Assembly (NCBI GenBank): GCA_029564595.1
Contig: JAKQPS010000195.1
Coordinates: 1 to 44,335 of the forward strand
Source of the DNA: a bacterium
GTDB lineage: Bacteria > UBP15 > UBA6099
Reading direction: 5' to 3'
DNA: 44,335 nt
The translations under genes and the position numbers were made by a program. Each line of letters starts with the position of its first letter. The first letter of the stretch is position 1. A model generated the notes under the pieces. It saw only the letters and a list, made by a program, of their open reading frames with translations, had not been told where the DNA came from and searched no databases. Shown piece after piece: positions 27,357 through 35,961 of this stretch.

Positions 27357-28051
27357 AAATCCTCGGCATAAGCACATCCGGCTCGACCTGCGGCGCGGCC
27401 CTGATGCGCGACGGCGTCATACTCGGCTGCGACTCATTCCCCGGCGCTCGCAAATGTTCCGAAGAGCTGATTCCCCGCATGGAGCGCCTTCTTTCCTCCA
27501 ACGGCCTCGACTTGCGCTCTCCGGACATGTTCGCCATCGACATCGGCCCCGGCGGCATGACCGGGTTGAAAATCGGCATCGTCACGATTAGAACCCTTTC
27601 TCAAGTCCTTTCCATCCCCATCTCTCCGGTATCGTCGCTCGAAGCGCTCGCCCGCTCCGCCCCCGAAGACGCCGCCCTTGTGATGCCGGCCCTGCCCTGT
27701 ACGAAGTCCACCTTTTACGCCGCCCTGTTCCGCCGCGCTCCCGGCTCCCTGCCAGAACGCCTCTCGCCGGACGCCCTGCTTGATCCCGGCTCGCTACCCT
27801 CGCTACTCTCCGCCGCGCCCGGCGACCAGCCCCTCCACATCGTCGGAGACGCCCCCGACGCCCTCCGCGCCTCCCTCTCCTCGCTCATCGGCCCCAGCGC
27901 CCTCTTCCGCGACCCCGCCGACTCCCGCCCGACCGCCGTCGCTGTCTGTGAAATCGCCGCCTCCGGCCCCGCCCCCTCCCGATTCTCCGACATCCTTCCG
28001 AACTATCTGTGCGTCACTGCGGCGGAGAACAACTTCGGCATAAAAGTCTGA
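27353..28051 (+). CDS. tsaB: tRNA threonylcarbamoyladenosine biosynthesis protein TsaB
   Basis: A 232-residue ASKHA-fold scaffold that binds TsaD in t6A synthesis. It opens with ILGISTSGSTCGAAL and has DIGPGGMTGLKIG (~62-74), a variant of the usual DIGPGSFTGLR, followed by SSLEALA. The start at 27353 overlaps the tsaE stop as ATGA and has GGAGG six bases upstream, so a longer in-frame reading from 27179 is not used. The tsaE-tsaB order is common; tsaD is not in the window. Confidence 0.9.
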   Translation: MKILGISTSGSTCGAALMRDGVILGCDSFPGARKCSEELIPRMERLLSSNGLDLRSPDMFAIDIGPGGMTGLKIGIVTIRTLSQVLSIPISPVSSLEALARSAPEDAALVMPALPCTKSTFYAALFRRAPGSLPERLSPDALLDPGSLPSLLSAAPGDQPLHIVGDAPDALRASLSSLIGPSALFRDPADSRPTAVAVCEIAASGPAPSRFSDILPNYLCVTAAENNFGIKV

Positions 28052-28116
28052 CCCGGCTCTTGTAAACCTTCACTGTTTTTCAAATCCGAAAAACATCCCT
28101 CCTTCCCCTCTTGTGC

Positions 28117-28163
28117 TATAATTCCGGCGTCGCAACCGCGCGACAGCCGCTTGTTCCGGGAGG
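28117..28163 (+). promoter_or_regulatory. Promoter and ribosome site for the Nif3-like gene
   Basis: TATAAT at 28117-28122 inside GTGCTATAATTCC, and GGGAGG at 28158-28163, ten bases before ATG 28174. Confidence 0.6.
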
Positions 28164-28173
28164 ACGACTCGAC

Positions 28174-28947
28174 ATGGTAAAAAGAGACGAACTGATAACC
28201 TTCATCGACGATTGCTTCGGACGGGAATTCCGCGCCAAAGCTAAACGCAAAGACAACTACGTCAACGGCGTTCAGATAAGAGGTCGCGCCGACGTGAAAA
28301 AAGTCGCTCTCGGCGTCAGCGCAAGCCTAGACTTCCTCAAACTATGCCGCAAATCAGGCGCGGACCTCGTCATCATCCATCACGGCATCGGCCTAGACGG
28401 GCTGGATCACCACATATCCCCGCTTCTCAAAAACAGGCTCCGCGAGCTTATCGACGGCGATATGACGCTCCTCGCGTTCCACTATATGCTCGACGCGCAC
28501 CCCGTTTTCGGCAACAACGCCCAAATCATCGAAAAAGCCGGCGCCCGCATCGTCGCCCCCTTCCACGAAGATTGGGGCTTCGTCGGCGAACTCCCCTCCC
28601 CCCTCCCCCTAGACTCCGTCATTGCCACCCTCTCCCGCGTCTTCGGCTCAGACCCCGTACTCTTCCGCAACGGCCCCAAACGCGTCAGAAGAATCGGAAC
28701 CGTCAGCGGCGGCGGCGCTCCCAGAATGTCCAACATTGCCGAAATTATCGACTCCGGCGTCGACCTCTACCTCACAGGCGAAGCCAAAGAAGAAATCCCC
28801 GCCATCTCTAAGGAAATCAAAATCAACTACGCCGCCTTCGGTCATTACAACACCGAAAAATTCGGCGTCACCGCCCTCGGCGACTTGATAAAAAAACAAT
28901 ATCCCGCCCTCGACGTCCGCTTCTTAGACGTCCCTTGCCCCCTCTGA
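28174..28947 (+). CDS. Nif3/YbgI-like dinuclear metal-binding protein
   Basis: A 257-residue cytoplasmic protein of the Nif3-like (GTP cyclohydrolase I type 2/NIF3) family. Metal-binding signatures are NGVQI (~31), VIIHHGIGLDG (~67-77), FHYMLDAHPVFGNN (~103-116) and the terminal GHYNTEKFGV (~227-236), with TGEAKEE just before. The family is widespread but its reaction is not settled. The short bacterial form is intact. Start set by the strong ribosome site rather than the longer frame from 28111. Codons are strongly C-ended, like its neighbours. Confidence 0.9.
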   Translation: MVKRDELITFIDDCFGREFRAKAKRKDNYVNGVQIRGRADVKKVALGVSASLDFLKLCRKSGADLVIIHHGIGLDGLDHHISPLLKNRLRELIDGDMTLLAFHYMLDAHPVFGNNAQIIEKAGARIVAPFHEDWGFVGELPSPLPLDSVIATLSRVFGSDPVLFRNGPKRVRRIGTVSGGGAPRMSNIAEIIDSGVDLYLTGEAKEEIPAISKEIKINYAAFGHYNTEKFGVTALGDLIKKQYPALDVRFLDVPCPL

Positions 28948-28997
28948 AAGCGCCTCCGGCGGCCAAAGAGAAAAGACCAAGAGATAAAAGCCAAAGA

Positions 28998-29031
28998 CCA
29001 AAGAGAAACTTTTGAAAAAGTTTCTCTTTGG
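28998..29031. terminator. Long A/T-centred palindrome after the Nif3-like gene
   Basis: CCAAAGAGAAACTTTT-G-AAAAAGTTTCTCTTTGG, a near-perfect 34-bp palindrome about 50 bases after the stop. It likely terminates transcription and resembles the palindromes at 29308, 32290, 32575 and 40501. Confidence 0.55.
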
Positions 29032-29056
29032 AATCTCTTCAAAACGTTTCAATGGT

Positions 29057-29095
29057 CGTCGGGAGAGAATCGCTGCCGCGCTTCTTCTCCCGACG
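29057..29095. repeat. CGTCGGGAGA hairpin
   Basis: CGTCGGGAGA pairs perfectly with TCTCCCGACG across a 19-base loop. Function unknown. Confidence 0.45.
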
Positions 29096-29142
29096 CCCCA
29101 TGTAAATCATTTGGAAATAGATGCCTATTAGCTATCCTATCC

Positions 29143-29163
29143 GGGCGACCCGACGGGTCGCCC
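29143..29163. repeat. GGGCGACCC/GGGTCGCCC palindrome
   Basis: Perfect 9-bp arms around GAC; a related palindrome is at 3379-3395. Confidence 0.5.
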
Positions 29164-29307
29164 CTACAATTCTTTTGTTTCAATATCATTTATGAAGAAG
29201 TTTCCTCTGAAAACATCTTTCCCAATATCCTTTCACATGAGCGCGGCGGAGCGAAGGCGCGAACGCGCCCGCTTCGCCGCGCGCAAGGAAACATTTTGAA
29301 AGGGATT

Positions 29308-29341
29308 TTAAGGGAAAACTTTTTCAAAAGTTTTCCCTTAA
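29308..29341. terminator. Long A/T-centred palindrome before the FliK-like gene
   Basis: TTAAGGGAAAACTTTT-TC-AAAAGTTTTCCCTTAA, a perfect 34-base palindrome with the same ACTTTT/AAAAGT core as 28998-29031. It could insulate the flagellar set from upstream transcription. Confidence 0.5.
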
Positions 29342-29447
29342 CACACAGTTTCTTTCCTCATTGTGTGAAGTTCGGCGCGGTTTCTGCCGTAGATATAGTA
29401 TGCGGACGACGCGCGCGGATGGTCGCGCGCGCGCTTTCGGAGTCGAT

Positions 29448-31508
29448 ATGACAGGAATGTTGTCTTTCAACGATGTGCGCGTGGCCGACCTGAAAGTCTC
29501 GTCGAGCGACCTTGCTGCGGCGCGCTCTTCGGGCGGCTCTCAATTCTATCAGGCCCGCGTCATCGATTTTCAGGATGGCAAGGCCCTGCTCGAAATCAAC
29601 GGCCGCACAGTCGTCGCCGAATCGAACGTGCCTCTTTCCCTTCACGGCGAGTTCAAGCTCTCCGTCAAAGGGTTCGACTCTTCAGGCCGCACCGTTCTTC
29701 AAGTGGTGGGCGCTGTCGAGGAAGGCTCGTCCTCCATCCGCCCCCTGTCAAACGCGATGATCTCGTCCCGGCTCATGGGATTCGACCTGCCCGAACACGC
29801 CGCCGCCCCGGAAGCCGCCCGCTCCCTGCTCCAATACGGAGTCCCCGTCACCAAGCCCAACATGGAATCCATGCTCTCCGCCCTGCCCCAGAACGCCTCC
29901 CGCCCCATTATCGAGTTCGCCGCCTCCCTCATCGCCGAAAACCTCCCGCTCTCGCGTGAACTTGTTCAGCTTCTCCCTTCTCTGGCATCCCAACTCGACT
30001 CCATTCCGGCGGACATGAAATCCGTCGGCGACGCCGCGTTGCGCGCTTCGGGCGCTCTGCCGACGGACACTGCCGCAACCACAAAAATATCCGCCGAACT
30101 GGCCGCGCTCATCGCCCCGAACGGCGAAGACCCCGCAGAGATCGCCGCCCGTCTTCCGGACTTCGTTAAAGCCTTCATCAATTCCGCCGAATCGCGGCTT
30201 GCCGCTCTCATCGAATCGGGCGTCGCCCCGGCTGACGCCTCTGCGTCGGCCCGCGCCGCTTTGGTCGAATCTCTCGCCTCCATGCTCTCGCTCGTAAGCG
30301 GCTCCGCGGACGCCGTGCCGGAACACGTCGCGCGCGCCCTGCAAACCCTCATGGCAAAAATCAACGCCGCTCCGGCTCCCGCGTCGGACCCCGCTCAAAC
30401 ATCGGCTTTAGAGACAATTAAATCCTCCCTGAGCGATTCTATGGCAAAGGCCCTGTCGCCGGACACTCCACCCGCGCTTCAAGCCGCCGCCGTCCGCTCC
30501 GCCGTCGCTATGGCTCTGGCGCAAACCCTCGCGTCCCAGCCGCAACCCAGCGCCGCCGACGGCGCGACCGTAACCCTCCCCGCCCCTTCCGCCTCTCTAG
30601 CAGACTTCGCCGCCCTCCCAGCCTCTCTCAAAAACGCTCTCTCGCTCTTCGAACAATTCGCCTCCCAACAACCCCCCATTTCCTCTCCGGACGCCGCCCG
30701 CGACGCGCTCCCGAACGCGCTAGCCCGCCTCGCCCCTCTGCTCAACTTCAACTTCGACTCCACAACCTCGCCCGCCGTCAAACAGTTCGTCGAATCTGCC
30801 GCCGAATGGGCCAGACTAGCAGCTATGCCGGATTCCCGAAACACGCCCGAACTCGCCGCCGCTACAGAAAAACTCGCCGACATCGTCCGCAACCCCGCCC
30901 TCAAAATGGAAATAGACTCCCTTGACCGCCAACTGCGCGACCTGCCCGACTTCCGCGCCGCCCTCTCCCGCGCCGCCACCGCCACCCAAAACGAACTGCC
31001 CGCTCAGGCCCTTCGTTCTCTCTCTCTCTCCCTCCAATCCGCCAACCTCGCAAACCTCGCCCATCACACCGGCTCCGCCCCTCTCGAATCTCACGTCGCC
31101 TTCTTCCCCATCCGCGTCGACGACCACGTCGAAATCGGCAAACTCAAAATATACCGCCGTCAGGACGAATCACGCGACCGCCGCCCCTCTTCCCCCGCCA
31201 AACCTCTCAACCCCTTCGACGCCCGTCTCGTCCTCATTCTCGACACCGAATTCCTCGGCCTCACTTCCATCTCTCTCAACACTTTCCCCAATAAGTCCGT
31301 CAAATGCGACATCGACGTTCAGGACGCCCGGCGCGCCCGGGCTCTCGAAAAAAATGCCGACGAACTTCGCGACGCCCTCAAAAACACCGCCTACGAAAAC
31401 AACTCCGTCAATATCCGCGTCCGCAGAAGAAAAAATCCCGCCGCCTCCGACCCGGATTCCCCCTCCAATGACGCTCATAACGTCTTCTCCGTCGATATGA
31501 GGATCTAA
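29448..31508 (+). CDS. fliK: FliK-like flagellar hook-length control protein
   Basis: A 686-residue cytoplasmic or secreted protein. The N-terminal ~100 residues are compact (LSFNDVRVADLKVS, KALLEINGRTVV). A long low-complexity Ala/Pro/Ser-rich helical middle (~110-560) acts as ruler-like spacer. The C-terminal ~110 residues hold the folded switch-like domain (HVEIGKLKIYRR, LVLILDTEFLGLTSISL, CDIDVQD), as in FliK hook-control C-domains. FliK measures hook length and signals FlhB to change export substrates. The start at 29448 has GGAG six bases upstream. Its stop overlaps a 61-codon frame (TAATG), which in turn overlaps a FlhB-like gene, so the three appear coupled. Confidence 0.75.
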   Translation: MTGMLSFNDVRVADLKVSSSDLAAARSSGGSQFYQARVIDFQDGKALLEINGRTVVAESNVPLSLHGEFKLSVKGFDSSGRTVLQVVGAVEEGSSSIRPLSNAMISSRLMGFDLPEHAAAPEAARSLLQYGVPVTKPNMESMLSALPQNASRPIIEFAASLIAENLPLSRELVQLLPSLASQLDSIPADMKSVGDAALRASGALPTDTAATTKISAELAALIAPNGEDPAEIAARLPDFVKAFINSAESRLAALIESGVAPADASASARAALVESLASMLSLVSGSADAVPEHVARALQTLMAKINAAPAPASDPAQTSALETIKSSLSDSMAKALSPDTPPALQAAAVRSAVAMALAQTLASQPQPSAADGATVTLPAPSASLADFAALPASLKNALSLFEQFASQQPPISSPDAARDALPNALARLAPLLNFNFDSTTSPAVKQFVESAAEWARLAAMPDSRNTPELAAATEKLADIVRNPALKMEIDSLDRQLRDLPDFRAALSRAATATQNELPAQALRSLSLSLQSANLANLAHHTGSAPLESHVAFFPIRVDDHVEIGKLKIYRRQDESRDRRPSSPAKPLNPFDARLVLILDTEFLGLTSISLNTFPNKSVKCDIDVQDARRARALEKNADELRDALKNTAYENNSVNIRVRRRKNPAASDPDSPSNDAHNVFSVDMRI

Positions 31509-31693
31509 TGTTCTTCTTCATTCCTTCCAACCCATTACGCGCCTCACACCCAGACGACCTCGCGACTCTCCCCTTCCTTCCCTTCCACTTCCTCGAAAAT
31601 CTCCTTTCGGCTTTCTGGCTGTTCGCAAATTTCCTCTTAAACATTGGCTGTTTTGTGTTTGCGAAACCATCATGGGGACAGTTCCGGCTATGA
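31508..31693 (+). CDS. Possible 61-residue hydrophobic small protein between fliK and flhB-like
   Basis: Starts within the FliK stop (TAATG), with GAGGA five bases upstream, and ends within the next start (ATGA at 31690). It is Phe/Leu-rich, with a likely membrane segment FLENLLSAFWLFANFLLNIG (~28-47). I recognise no family. The neat overlaps on both sides favour real translation or a coupling leader, but chance remains possible. Confidence 0.4.
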   Translation: MFFFIPSNPLRASHPDDLATLPFLPFHFLENLLSAFWLFANFLLNIGCFVFAKPSWGQFRL

Positions 31694-31983
31694 GCGAAGA
31701 CAAAGAACAAACATTCCGGAAAAAAGCCGCCGCTCTCTCTTACGACAAAGACCGCGACGTCGCCCCCAAAGTGACCGCCGCCGGAAAAGGCTACGTCGCC
31801 GAACGCATCATCGAACTCGCCCGCGAACACGGCATCCCACTCCACGAAGACCGCTCCCTCGTCGAAGTCCTCGTTAAACTCGATCTCGGCGACACCATCC
31901 CATACGAACTCTATCAAGTCGTCGCCGAAACCCTCGCCTTCATCTACCGCGTCGAACGCCGCGCCCGCAAAGGCCAACTCTGA
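31690..31983 (+). CDS. Stand-alone FlhB C-terminal-domain protein (EscU/YscU/HrcU type)
   Basis: A 97-residue homologue of the cytoplasmic C-domain of the export switch FlhB. It begins at ALSYDKDRDVAPKVTAAGKG, continues with RIIELAREHGIPLHEDRSL, and ends with IPYELYQVVAETLAFIYRVE, matching FlhB in order. The autocleavage NPTH and all membrane helices are missing, so it looks like the post-cleavage fragment made as a separate protein. Such FlhB-like proteins next to FliK are known in several phyla and are thought to act in hook-to-filament switching. The start overlaps the upstream small frame by ATGA; ATG 31672 is an alternative. Confidence 0.85.
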   Translation: MSEDKEQTFRKKAAALSYDKDRDVAPKVTAAGKGYVAERIIELAREHGIPLHEDRSLVEVLVKLDLGDTIPYELYQVVAETLAFIYRVERRARKGQL

Positions 31984-32030
31984 TTCGCTTATAGTTAGTT
32001 GTTCCTGAAAACCGATAATAGATTTCCACA

Positions 32031-32065
32031 AAATAAACCACAAAGTCACGAAGTCACAAAAAAGA
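32031..32065 (+). repeat. Left arm of the ACCACAAAG hairpin repeat
   Basis: AAACCACAAAGTCACGAAGTC matches the left arms of the two repeats at 43769 and 43908; the right arm is absent here. Confidence 0.45.
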
Positions 32066-32140
32066 CTTAGCCCGCCTTTCCCTCGTAAAAACTTCGGGTT
32101 ATGGCTGACAATAACTCCGGCCCGCCACACATGAGAAACA

Positions 32141-32196
32141 CGGGGACTGACAACGCGCTTTCTGCGGCTGCCTGTACCCGCTTTTCGCTGCCACGG
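32141..32196 (+). repeat. Family 2 repeat, right-end fragment
   Basis: Matches the 3' third of the 6250-6402 repeat (GGGGACTG, GCCTGTACCC, CTTTTCGC). It is joined at its right to the double-hairpin repeat. Confidence 0.5.
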
Positions 32197-32202
32197 CAAC
32201 CC

Positions 32203-32325
32203 CCTCCTCTAAAATTCAGAAGCCGGTTTTTGCCATGAACGAAGTTCAGCAAAAACCGGCGTCCAAGAGTTTTTTTGGAAGGGGCGCAGGGAAACCTATT
32301 TTTTGCAAAAAATGGTTTCCCAGCA
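32203..32325 (+). repeat. Double-hairpin repeat, copy 1
   Basis: Nearly identical to 32489-32610. Hairpin 1: GCCGGTTTTTGC...GCAAAAACCGGC with nested TGAAC/GTTCA. Hairpin 2: GGGAAACC...GGTTTCCC around ATTTTTTGCAAAAAAT. Each is a strong secondary structure. Confidence 0.75.
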
Positions 32326-32407
32326 CACTCATAAAACCAAAAACAACTTTTAATCAAACTCACATTTACCCTATTTCGGATTTTATGCTTTTTTTTATCT
32401 TAATTTT

Positions 32408-32490
32408 GATTGCGGCGATTCGCCGCTTTGCCTTTGCCGGGAATTCATTCCCGGCCCCCATATAGGACGGGAACGCCGATTCCCGCCGCC
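32408..32490 (+). repeat. Family 2 repeat, left-end fragment
   Basis: GCGGCGATTCGCCGC and CCGGGAATTCATTCCCGG through the GATTCCCGCCGCC block, then directly joined to copy 2 of the double-hairpin repeat. Confidence 0.6.
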
Positions 32491-32610
32491 CTCCTCTCAA
32501 ATTTAGGAGCCGGTTTTTGCCATGAACGAAGTTCAGCAAAAACCGGCGTCCAAGAGTTTTTTGGAAGGGGCGCGGGGAAACCTATTTTTGCAAAAAATGG
32601 TTTCCCCGCA
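32489..32610 (+). repeat. Double-hairpin repeat, copy 2
   Basis: Second copy, 288 bases after the first, with a few substitutions that mostly keep pairing (CAGGGAAACC to CGGGGAAACC, with TTCCCAG to TTCCCCG). Confidence 0.75.
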
Positions 32611-32662
32611 TACCACCACAAACTATTAACACCATTGGGAACACCGTGCGCCGTTTCCCTGT

Positions 32663-32668
32663 TATAAT
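32663..32668 (+). promoter_or_regulatory. -10 box of the rubrerythrin gene
   Basis: TATAAT, about 50 bases before ATG 32720. CGGAGG at 32702-32707 follows. Confidence 0.55.
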
Positions 32669-32719
32669 CCCCATGTCGGCCGCATGACGGCCTATCACAA
32701 ACGGAGGATTGCCACTGAA

Positions 32720-33217
32720 ATGTCAAATACCGATAACAACCTGAAAGAAGCGTTCGCCGGCGAATCACAAGCCAACAGGAAATACCTCGCGTTCGCAAAA
32801 AAAGCCGATCAGGAAGGATTCCCGCAAGCAGCCAGACTCTTCAGAGCCGCTGCGGAAGCCGAAACAGTTCACGCCCACGCCCACCTGCGCGCCCTCAAAG
32901 GCATAGGCTCCACCAAGGATAACCTTCTCGAAGCAGTAAACGGCGAAACTCACGAGTTCAAATCAATGTACCCTCCCATGATCGAAACCGCCAAGGCAGA
33001 AGGCAACAAACAAGCCGAAATCTCCTTCTCCTACGCCAACGCCGTCGAACAAATCCACGCCGGACTCTTCCAGAAACTACTCGACACGCTCGATTCAGCA
33101 CACGAAAACTCTCCTTATTTCGTATGCCCTGTCTGTGGGTTCACTTCTGAAAACGCCGCGCCGGACACTTGCCCCGTCTGCTCGGCCAAAGGCGAAAAGT
33201 TTATTAAAATAGATTAG
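32720..33217 (+). CDS. Rubrerythrin
   Basis: A 165-residue cytoplasmic diiron protein that reduces hydrogen peroxide in anaerobes and microaerophiles. The N-terminal four-helix domain has LKEAFAGESQANRKYLAF (~8-25), AEAETVHAHAH (~49-59) and the second Glu/His set at ~76-118 (EAVNGETHEF, EQIHAGLF). The C-terminal rubredoxin-like knuckle is CPVCGF...CPVC. Length is slightly shorter than classical rubrerythrin (~190) but complete. ATG 32720 is preferred, since the family begins just before the AFAGES helix; ATG 32684 is an alternative. It is flanked on both sides by repeat clusters. Confidence 0.92.
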   Translation: MSNTDNNLKEAFAGESQANRKYLAFAKKADQEGFPQAARLFRAAAEAETVHAHAHLRALKGIGSTKDNLLEAVNGETHEFKSMYPPMIETAKAEGNKQAEISFSYANAVEQIHAGLFQKLLDTLDSAHENSPYFVCPVCGFTSENAAPDTCPVCSAKGEKFIKID

Positions 33218-33310
33218 TTTTTCCGTCTTTCGGTTTTGCGCATCAAGCGCGCGGCTCTTTAACGACTTGCACTTACCCGAAGCCAGCATTAAATATCGGG
33301 CCGCTTAATT

Positions 33311-33370
33311 TGCATCGCGGCGATTAATCGCCGCTCTGCCTTTGCGGGCATTCATTCCCGGCCCCCGTAT
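33311..33370 (+). repeat. Family 2 repeat, left-end fragment
   Basis: GCGGCGATTAATCGCCGC, a perfect 18-bp palindrome, followed by CATTCATTCCCGGC. Confidence 0.6.
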
Positions 33371-33449
33371 TGAGAAATAATACGGGTTGCGCTCACAATC
33401 TCCTTCCTGACTATGCCTAAAGATCAGTCAAAAACAATGCGTTATTTTG

Positions 33450-33600
33450 TATTGCGGCGATTAATCGCCGCTCTGCCTTTGTCGGGAATCTATTCCCGGC
33501 TCCCATGTAGAGCGGTAACGCCGATTCCCGCCGCCATTTGCGAAAAAAAAGGACTGGCAATGCGCTTCTTTTGCGACGCCTGTACCCTCTTTTCTCCACT
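33450..33600 (+). repeat. Palindromic interspersed repeat family 2, nearly full copy
   Basis: Matches 6250-6402 along its whole length, with GCGGCGATTAATCGCCGC, GATTCCCGCCGCC and GCCTGTACCC. It is the last GC-rich element before the AT-rich island. Confidence 0.7.
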
Positions 33601-33737
33601 CGCACAACTATCCCCAATCCGCCATTATGATTCGGATGCGATTGTTCAGAGCGGATGAAATGCAAGACTTAAGGCGCGTTTATTTACATTGAATAGAACT
33701 TTAGGTTCATGAATAAAAATAATGCGGCGGCAACTAA

Positions 33738-33770
33738 GCAGTTCCCTGCTATAAAAATCGCCCCGGTTCG
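33738..33770 (-). repeat. Island-edge 33-bp motif, inverted copy
   Basis: On the minus strand it reads GAACCGGGGCGATT, then an 11-12-base spacer, then GAACTGC. Plus-strand copies lie at 39888-39920 and 40962-40994. The three bracket the AT-rich island. Confidence 0.55.
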
Positions 33771-33775
33771 TCTGC

Positions 33776-35961
33776 TCTATCAACGAATCCTGCATTATTA
33801 CCGATGTCTCCGCCCAGACATCTCCTCATTCCAAACAAGCGCCACTATTATTGTTTTCCGTAATTTTTCGCTTATATTCTATCTGTTTTCTATCTTTTCT
33901 TCTCTTTCTTTCTCGAATGTCTTATTTGTCATTATATTGCGTCTATTGCCTAAATCCATGTTCATATACTCCCTCACATGACCATATCGCCATTTTCATG
34001 CTTAGCGTATTCTAATTTCTTCCTTCGTCTTCTCTAAAATTGCTTTTTCAACTATCTTTCATCCTCCTAATACTTCTCTCCGTTTTTTACTGCAATTTTT
34101 ATATTATTCCAACTGTCCACTTGAATGCAATACGCTATTTTTTCCTTTATTGTTGCCATTTTATATTCGCTACCTCTGTCCAGCCTCGTCCATCTTTCTT
34201 ATTTATCTTCTTCATTTGCATCTTGCGTTCATTGTTGCGCTATTCATTTCCTTCCATATATTTCGGTTTTATTGTGCTTATTTTATATGTTTCTTATCCA
34301 TTAAAATAACTATTTCATATTCCCTCCTAATTTCTGCGCCATTATTATTATTCTTTATATATTATTATTCTAGTCAGTATATCTCATATTTTATCTGTTT
34401 ATCTTTGTTATTCTTTATTTTACTTTGTCTATTGTGCTGCGTGTCCGTTCTAAATTTTAGCAGACATAATTTATTACCTTTATTTATTATGTTTTTTTCT
34501 TAATGCTATATTTCGCACATATAGCATGGCCATACTATTGAGTCGCCTCATTATTTAATCTGCGTTCTCTGTTTATTCCTTTAATGAAGCATATTTCTTA
34601 GCTACACGTCAAAATAGTTCCGTAAACGACTTTTCCAGACATTTTGCTTCTTCATGACCCGTTTTTTATTATGACCACATTGAGGTCACACTTCATAATC
34701 TGATTCTTATGCCTCCTATAATAAATCATGCCATATCCACATCTTCACATTGGCTCGGGCCTTTCCTGCTTGCACAAAGCTCAATGCCCCTACTTTTAAA
34801 ACTATTCTATTTTGCTTATCCATATTATAGTTTGCTCTCAAGTTTCTGATCGAAGAGCATACTCATGTAACAATGGAATTTTTTTCAAGACTTAACTTTT
34901 AGACGCCACTTTTCTAAGTTCGGCTTTTTCCTTTGCCAGTAACAACACCATCGACTACCGGCAAATAGACACGCGCTTTTATTTTTGACTGCGTTTATCG
35001 TGTTCATCTCAAAAATATTGTACATTTCAAAAGCTTTTCTTGTTTTGCGAACCTAAAACCACTACTTTTTACCAAAATGAAGACATATCATGATTCAATA
35101 ATATTAAAACGTCTATGAATGACTGAAAATTCGCCCTGCGCAAAACAAACAAACCATATTATTGCGGGTTCATGCCTTTTCGTCTTATTTCAAAGCTCTT
35201 TTTCCTTCCTTTTGATATTATTGCTATTTTCATTTATAATTTCCTTTATGCAATGATTAAATATATCTGCCTATATGTCACAATGATTACATTTATTAAT
35301 ATGTCGCATTACTTTTGTGTTTTAATTTTAGTCGATTTTCATTTATTGATGTTTTTTATGTTTTGTTTTGCAATTATCCTGTTATGCGCTTGTTCTGATT
35401 ATTTAAGCTCTCACTATTTGCACACCTTCACAATGTCTTCAAATTCTTGTTCATCAATACGCTTTTTTCCTTTATCTTTAAGCTTCCGGCCAAATAGAAA
35501 TTTGTCGTGTCAACACAAACAAGCAATAATGTGCGCGCCAATAACGCAATAGCGCAATGTGCTTGCCATATGGCGTGGCTGTCTTTTTCTCTTCCTGCCT
35601 TTTCCTTCGTTACTAAGCTTGTTTTCGCCTATTCCTTGCTTGTCATGCAAAATGCCGCGAAATGCACAAAACCGACATCTTGCGCTCGACCTCTACTAAT
35701 TTGCTCTTTTTCTTGTTTTAACCACCGTTTTTCCACCTTTTCTGATCTGACAATCTATGCAAAACGACAAAAACGTTTTTGTATTTAAAAATGTGGTTTT
35801 CCAAATCCGGCAATATCAACACGCAACTTATAAAATGATGGCGTGACCAAAATAATTCTTTATTATTAGCTATATTTATCTAATATGTCTTGCCATGTAC
35901 AATGCATAAATGTTTTGGCAGCCTATATTTACAGATACGTGATATTGTATATAATATACTT
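33776..35961. other. T-rich, G-poor apparently non-coding DNA
   Basis: About 2.2 kb in which the plus strand is visibly rich in T, then C and A, and poor in G (runs such as TTTTCTTCTCTTTCTTTC). Several plus-strand frames of 90-126 codons exist, but they encode only Phe/Leu/Ile/Ser-rich sequence with no motif, ribosome site or family likeness, as expected when purine-rich stop codons are rare. No gene is supported. It ends at the recombinase promoter. Confidence 0.6.
35950..35955 (+). promoter_or_regulatory. -10 box six bases before the recombinase ATG
   Basis: TATAAT inside the palindrome ATATTGTATATAATAT. The ATG at 35962 follows without a ribosome site, so the transcript may be leaderless. 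The palindrome could also be a binding site for the recombinase. Confidence 0.45.

Noticed and set aside
33709-35788. Plus-strand frames of 89-126 codons in the T-rich region
   Set aside because: Composition alone removes stop codons. They have no ribosome sites or motifs, and two overlap each other.
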